A stretch of DNA of 6,571 nt from contig DAOVGO010000191.1 of NCBI GenBank assembly GCA_030672345.1, positions 1-6,571 of the forward strand. The letters are read 5' to 3'. How positions within the stretch are numbered: position 1 is the stretch's first letter; each line of letters opens with the position of its first letter. Shown here in pieces: positions 4,889 through 6,571 of this stretch. Below the pieces are notes generated by a model. That model ran no database searches. It was not told the origin of the DNA and saw only the letters and a program-made list of their open reading frames with translations. This stretch comes from Methanosarcinales archaeon. GTDB lineage: Archaea > Halobacteriota > Methanosarcinia > Methanosarcinales > Methanogasteraceae. Made by a program: the position numbers and the translations under genes.

Positions 4889-5848
4889 ATGAAGGTCATG
4901 GTTGCAGAGTACGCGATCTCAACCGGTGACCCGGATATCATCGGCGAAGGCTGCGCTATGCTTGCATTGCTTGCAAACAGCTTCGATGCATCCGGGCATC
5001 AGGTGCGATATCCTGCAAGACGTCCGGTCACTGGAATCAGGGGAGAATGGGTCAAATGCACCGATTTTGAGCGATCGGTCGAAGAGATCGCGCGTACGTG
5101 CGATGCAGGCATCGTAATCGCTCCTGATGATATTCTCACCGATCTGACCCGGATTGTTGAGGAAAACACGGTCAATCTCGGCTGTCCGAGCGAATCGGTC
5201 AGAAAGTGCGCCGACAAACTCGTATGCTCGCAGATCCTGTCGGATAACGGGATCGCGGTCCCTGAAATGGTTGACGATGCCGGGATGTACGTGATCAAAC
5301 CGAGATGGGGCTGTGCTTCGGATGGGATATCGGTCGTGCCGGAGAAGGTAGACCTCGGTGACGGTTTCATTATGACTGAGTTCGTGGAAGGGGAGCATCT
5401 GAGTGCGAGCCTGATCATCGGCGAAACGACGCTTCCGCTCACCGTGAATAAGCAGGTGGTTGAGGTCGGGGCAGGGATCGGGTACGACGGCGGGATCGTG
5501 CCGTACCACACGCCCCGGTGGGACGAGATTATGGACGTAGCTGCGTCTGCGGCGCATGTGCTTGGATGCAAAGGTTATGTCGGGCTTGATATCGTTGCAG
5601 GCGACCGGCTGTACGTGGTGGACGTGAATCCGAGACCGACGACCTCGATACTCGGGATTGTGAGGGTCATCGATCACGAGATAGGAGATCTGCTCATCAG
5701 AGCGAGGTTCGGGGGGCTTCCTGATGTAATCGGGATCACAGGATCGTTTTCATTCACAAAGTCGGATCTGGCGGAGATATTAGGGGCATTGAAGATCGAG
5801 GTGCCGGTATTTGATGAGGAGGAGGTTGCACCTACGAATTACAGTTAG
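4889..5848 (+). CDS. mfnD: ATP-grasp ligase, probable tyramine-L-glutamate ligase of methanofuran synthesis
   Basis: MfnD joins glutamate to tyramine using ATP, an early step in making the methanofuran side chain. The 319-residue protein opens with MKVMVAEYAISTGDPDIIGE, as in MfnD relatives, followed by a pre-ATP-grasp domain to about residue 100. ATP-grasp landmarks follow: CADKLVCSQIL at 107-117, MYVIKPRWGCASDGISVV at 133-150 with the nucleotide-contacting Lys137, EFVEGEHLSASLIIG at 164-178, and GYVGLDIVAG then LYVVDVNPRPTTSI at 229-254, where Asp245 and Asn247 fit metal binding. GC content and codon use look like proS. Other ATP-grasp carboxylate-amine ligases share this fold, so the substrate is inferred from the N-terminal signature and the archaeal setting. 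It is the clearest hint of a C1-metabolising archaeon. Confidence 0.85.
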   Translation: MKVMVAEYAISTGDPDIIGEGCAMLALLANSFDASGHQVRYPARRPVTGIRGEWVKCTDFERSVEEIARTCDAGIVIAPDDILTDLTRIVEENTVNLGCPSESVRKCADKLVCSQILSDNGIAVPEMVDDAGMYVIKPRWGCASDGISVVPEKVDLGDGFIMTEFVEGEHLSASLIIGETTLPLTVNKQVVEVGAGIGYDGGIVPYHTPRWDEIMDVAASAAHVLGCKGYVGLDIVAGDRLYVVDVNPRPTTSILGIVRVIDHEIGDLLIRARFGGLPDVIGITGSFSFTKSDLAEILGALKIEVPVFDEEEVAPTNYS

Positions 5849-5881
5849 GTGTTAAGCGGCGTTGATTCAAAAAGATATCAA

Positions 5882-5908
5882 TTTTGGGGATTTTTTGGTC
5901 GGGATTTT
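5882..5908 (+). terminator. T-rich terminator region after mfnD
   Basis: Three T runs (5882-5885, 5891-5896, 5905-5908) lie 34-60 bases after the mfnD stop. Archaeal polymerase commonly terminates at such T-rich tracts without a hairpin. Confidence 0.4.
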
Positions 5909-5955
5909 GTTACGGTTGGGATGTGAATCACACGAATGGTGCGAATGTTTTGGGA

Positions 5956-5973
5956 ATATGGATATGGATATGG
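5956..5973 (+). repeat. three tandem copies of ATATGG
   Basis: Three exact copies of a six-base unit are followed by A and six Ts (5975-5980). This is probably a simple slippage repeat; the T run could add to termination. Confidence 0.7.
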
Positions 5974-5991
5974 ATTTTTTGTGCAGAAAAC

Positions 5992-6044
5992 GCCCCATGA
6001 TGTTTAGATGAGGCTTTCGCCCATCATTTGACCCTGGATGGGGC
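5992..6044 (-). ncRNA. candidate structured element, two stacked stems with a GAAA loop
   Basis: On the minus strand GCCCCAT (6044-6038) pairs perfectly with ATGGGGC (5998-5992). Inside it, GATGGGC-GAAA-GCC-T-CATC (6025-6007) folds into a seven-pair stem with one bulged base, closed by a GNRA tetraloop. On the plus strand the loop would be UUUC, so the minus strand is the better RNA. No expression evidence can be seen; it could equally be a DNA feature of a mobile-element end. Confidence 0.3.
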
Positions 6045-6074
6045 ACAACCCGGATTTTCCAGTGATAGAATAGG

Positions 6075-6106
6075 ATACCCGCTCCCAAACGTTTTGGGAC
6101 CGGTAT
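6075..6106. repeat. near-perfect inverted repeat, 14-pair hairpin
   Basis: ATACCCGCTCCCAAA pairs with TTTGGGACCGGTAT around a three-base loop (6090-6092), with one bulged base and one mismatch. No T run follows directly, so a simple terminator is unlikely. It lies 30 bases from the two-stem element and may belong to the same structured unit. Confidence 0.55.
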
Positions 6107-6223
6107 GGATTTGGGGCACTTGGGGATCTGACCCAAAAAGGCATGAGATGAGAACCGGGGCATGTTCCTCAACCATCATGACGCCCACCGTCTTAGGGTT
6201 CACCGAAAAATAACCTATCGAAA

Positions 6224-6502
6224 TCAACTCGTCTCATGCACACCAGAATCTCTTGGTAATATAGAGTAATTCCATTTAGGATGCAATGAGTGTGGTTGTA
6301 TTTGTAGTTGCGCCATATCGTCATCCGAAAACTTGATTCCTTTCTCATATTCTCGCTCATCTATGTGTGCTGCCACGCTCAGACCTTTGTTTGTTGCCGT
6401 GCCACCAATCAGTTTAATGACAGTTTCATAACTGACCAGAGGCTGTCCCCTCCAGTTCATACTGATAACCTTAACTCCGAATGAATAGGGGATAGGTCTC
6501 AT
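6224..6502 (-). mobile_element. C-terminal fragment of an ISAzo13-type transposase
   Basis: The last 90 or so residues of a DDE transposase of the ISAzo13 group, which moves insertion sequences by cut or copy transposition. Recognisable parts are SMNWRGQPLVSYETVIKLIG, TNKGLSVAAHIDEREYEKGI, the stretch SDDDMAQLQIQ, and HSLHPKWNYSILP near the end, with TGA at 6226-6224. In complete relatives (400 or so residues) the NWRG segment follows the catalytic core. Here the frame is closed by TAG at 6514-6512, and 6503-6571 shows no core sequence in any frame, so the 5' part is missing. The ATG at 6502 is probably just an internal codon. GGTTATTTTTCGGTGAACC, with its complementary GGTTCACC...GGTTATTTTTC look (6198-6216), lies just past the stop and is a candidate terminal repeat, unproven. 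Confidence 0.8.
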
Positions 6503-6571
6503 CCAAATATCCTATAACGTACTCCTTTTCGCAAATCAAACAAACCTAAGTACCGATACCTTTATCATAAC

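Larger units (their letters stand above)
5849..6223. other. 375-base stretch with no convincing gene, repeat and hairpin rich
   Basis: Open frames here are short, overlap one another on both strands and show no recognisable domain. The stretch holds a T-rich terminator region, a hexanucleotide repeat, two strong potential hairpins, and several G-rich motifs of the form GGGGCAC (for example 6041-6046 and 6114-6119). It ends next to the transposase remnant, and part of it may be the outer end of that insertion sequence or an element inserted with it. Confidence 0.4.

Noticed and set aside
4919..5677. A 252-residue minus-strand frame under mfnD.
   Set aside because: It is a long antisense shadow of a GC-richer gene; the plus-strand ATP-grasp motifs explain the sequence.
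5867..6227. Minus-strand frames of 101 and 67 residues and a plus-strand frame of 61 residues.
   Set aside because: They overlap each other on both strands, run through hairpins and simple repeats, and show no domain or ribosome-binding support.
1..6571. CRISPR arrays, tRNA and rRNA genes.
   Set aside because: No regularly spaced repeats with unique spacers, and no cloverleaf or rRNA-like sequence, were seen on either strand.

Overview
The window comes from an archaeon, most likely a euryarchaeal methanogen or a relative that oxidises methane or alkanes through the methanofuran pathway. The evidence is an archaeal/eukaryal-type prolyl-tRNA synthetase, the exosome subunit Csl4, an ATP-grasp protein resembling tyramine-glutamate ligase MfnD of methanofuran synthesis, and archaeal TATA-like promoters with an apparently leaderless start. 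No species can be named from the sequence alone.

Left part (1 to about 1,970). Every gene trace here lies on the minus strand and nearly every one is broken. In order of transcription they are: the decayed C-terminal end of a molybdopterin oxidoreductase (1242-1813), an unrecognised and possibly decayed frame behind it (932-1238), a short RNase III catalytic-domain gene that needs one frameshift (449-921), a small conserved-looking frame with a single internal TAA (129-326), and the first seven codons of another gene leaving the left edge. The stretch from 1 to about 1,200 is clearly AT-richer than the genes to the right. The RNase III gene ends inside a long imperfect inverted repeat (368-454) built like an integron attC site, and repeats sharing its core motif lie just upstream of the gene (982-1050). 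This part therefore looks like acquired DNA, perhaps cassette-like.

Middle part (1,979 to 5,848). This is an intact plus-strand housekeeping cluster: proS, csl4, two overlapping MNT-type nucleotidyltransferases with no HEPN partner, and an mfnD-like gene with its own promoter. It joins translation, RNA processing or decay, a possible nucleotidyl-transfer regulatory pair, and coenzyme synthesis.

Right part (5,849 to 6,571). There is no convincing intact gene. A T-rich stretch follows mfnD, then a hexanucleotide repeat, then strong potential hairpins (5992-6044 and 6075-6106), and finally the C-terminal fragment of an ISAzo13-type transposase on the minus strand (6224-6502).

The observations most worth a second look are: (1) the RNase III frame break, which falls on an in-phase A_AAA_AAC slippery heptamer and could be programmed -1 frameshifting rather than decay; (2) the attC-like inverted repeat; (3) the tandem orphan MNT genes overlapping csl4; (4) the structured DNA or RNA next to the transposase remnant.
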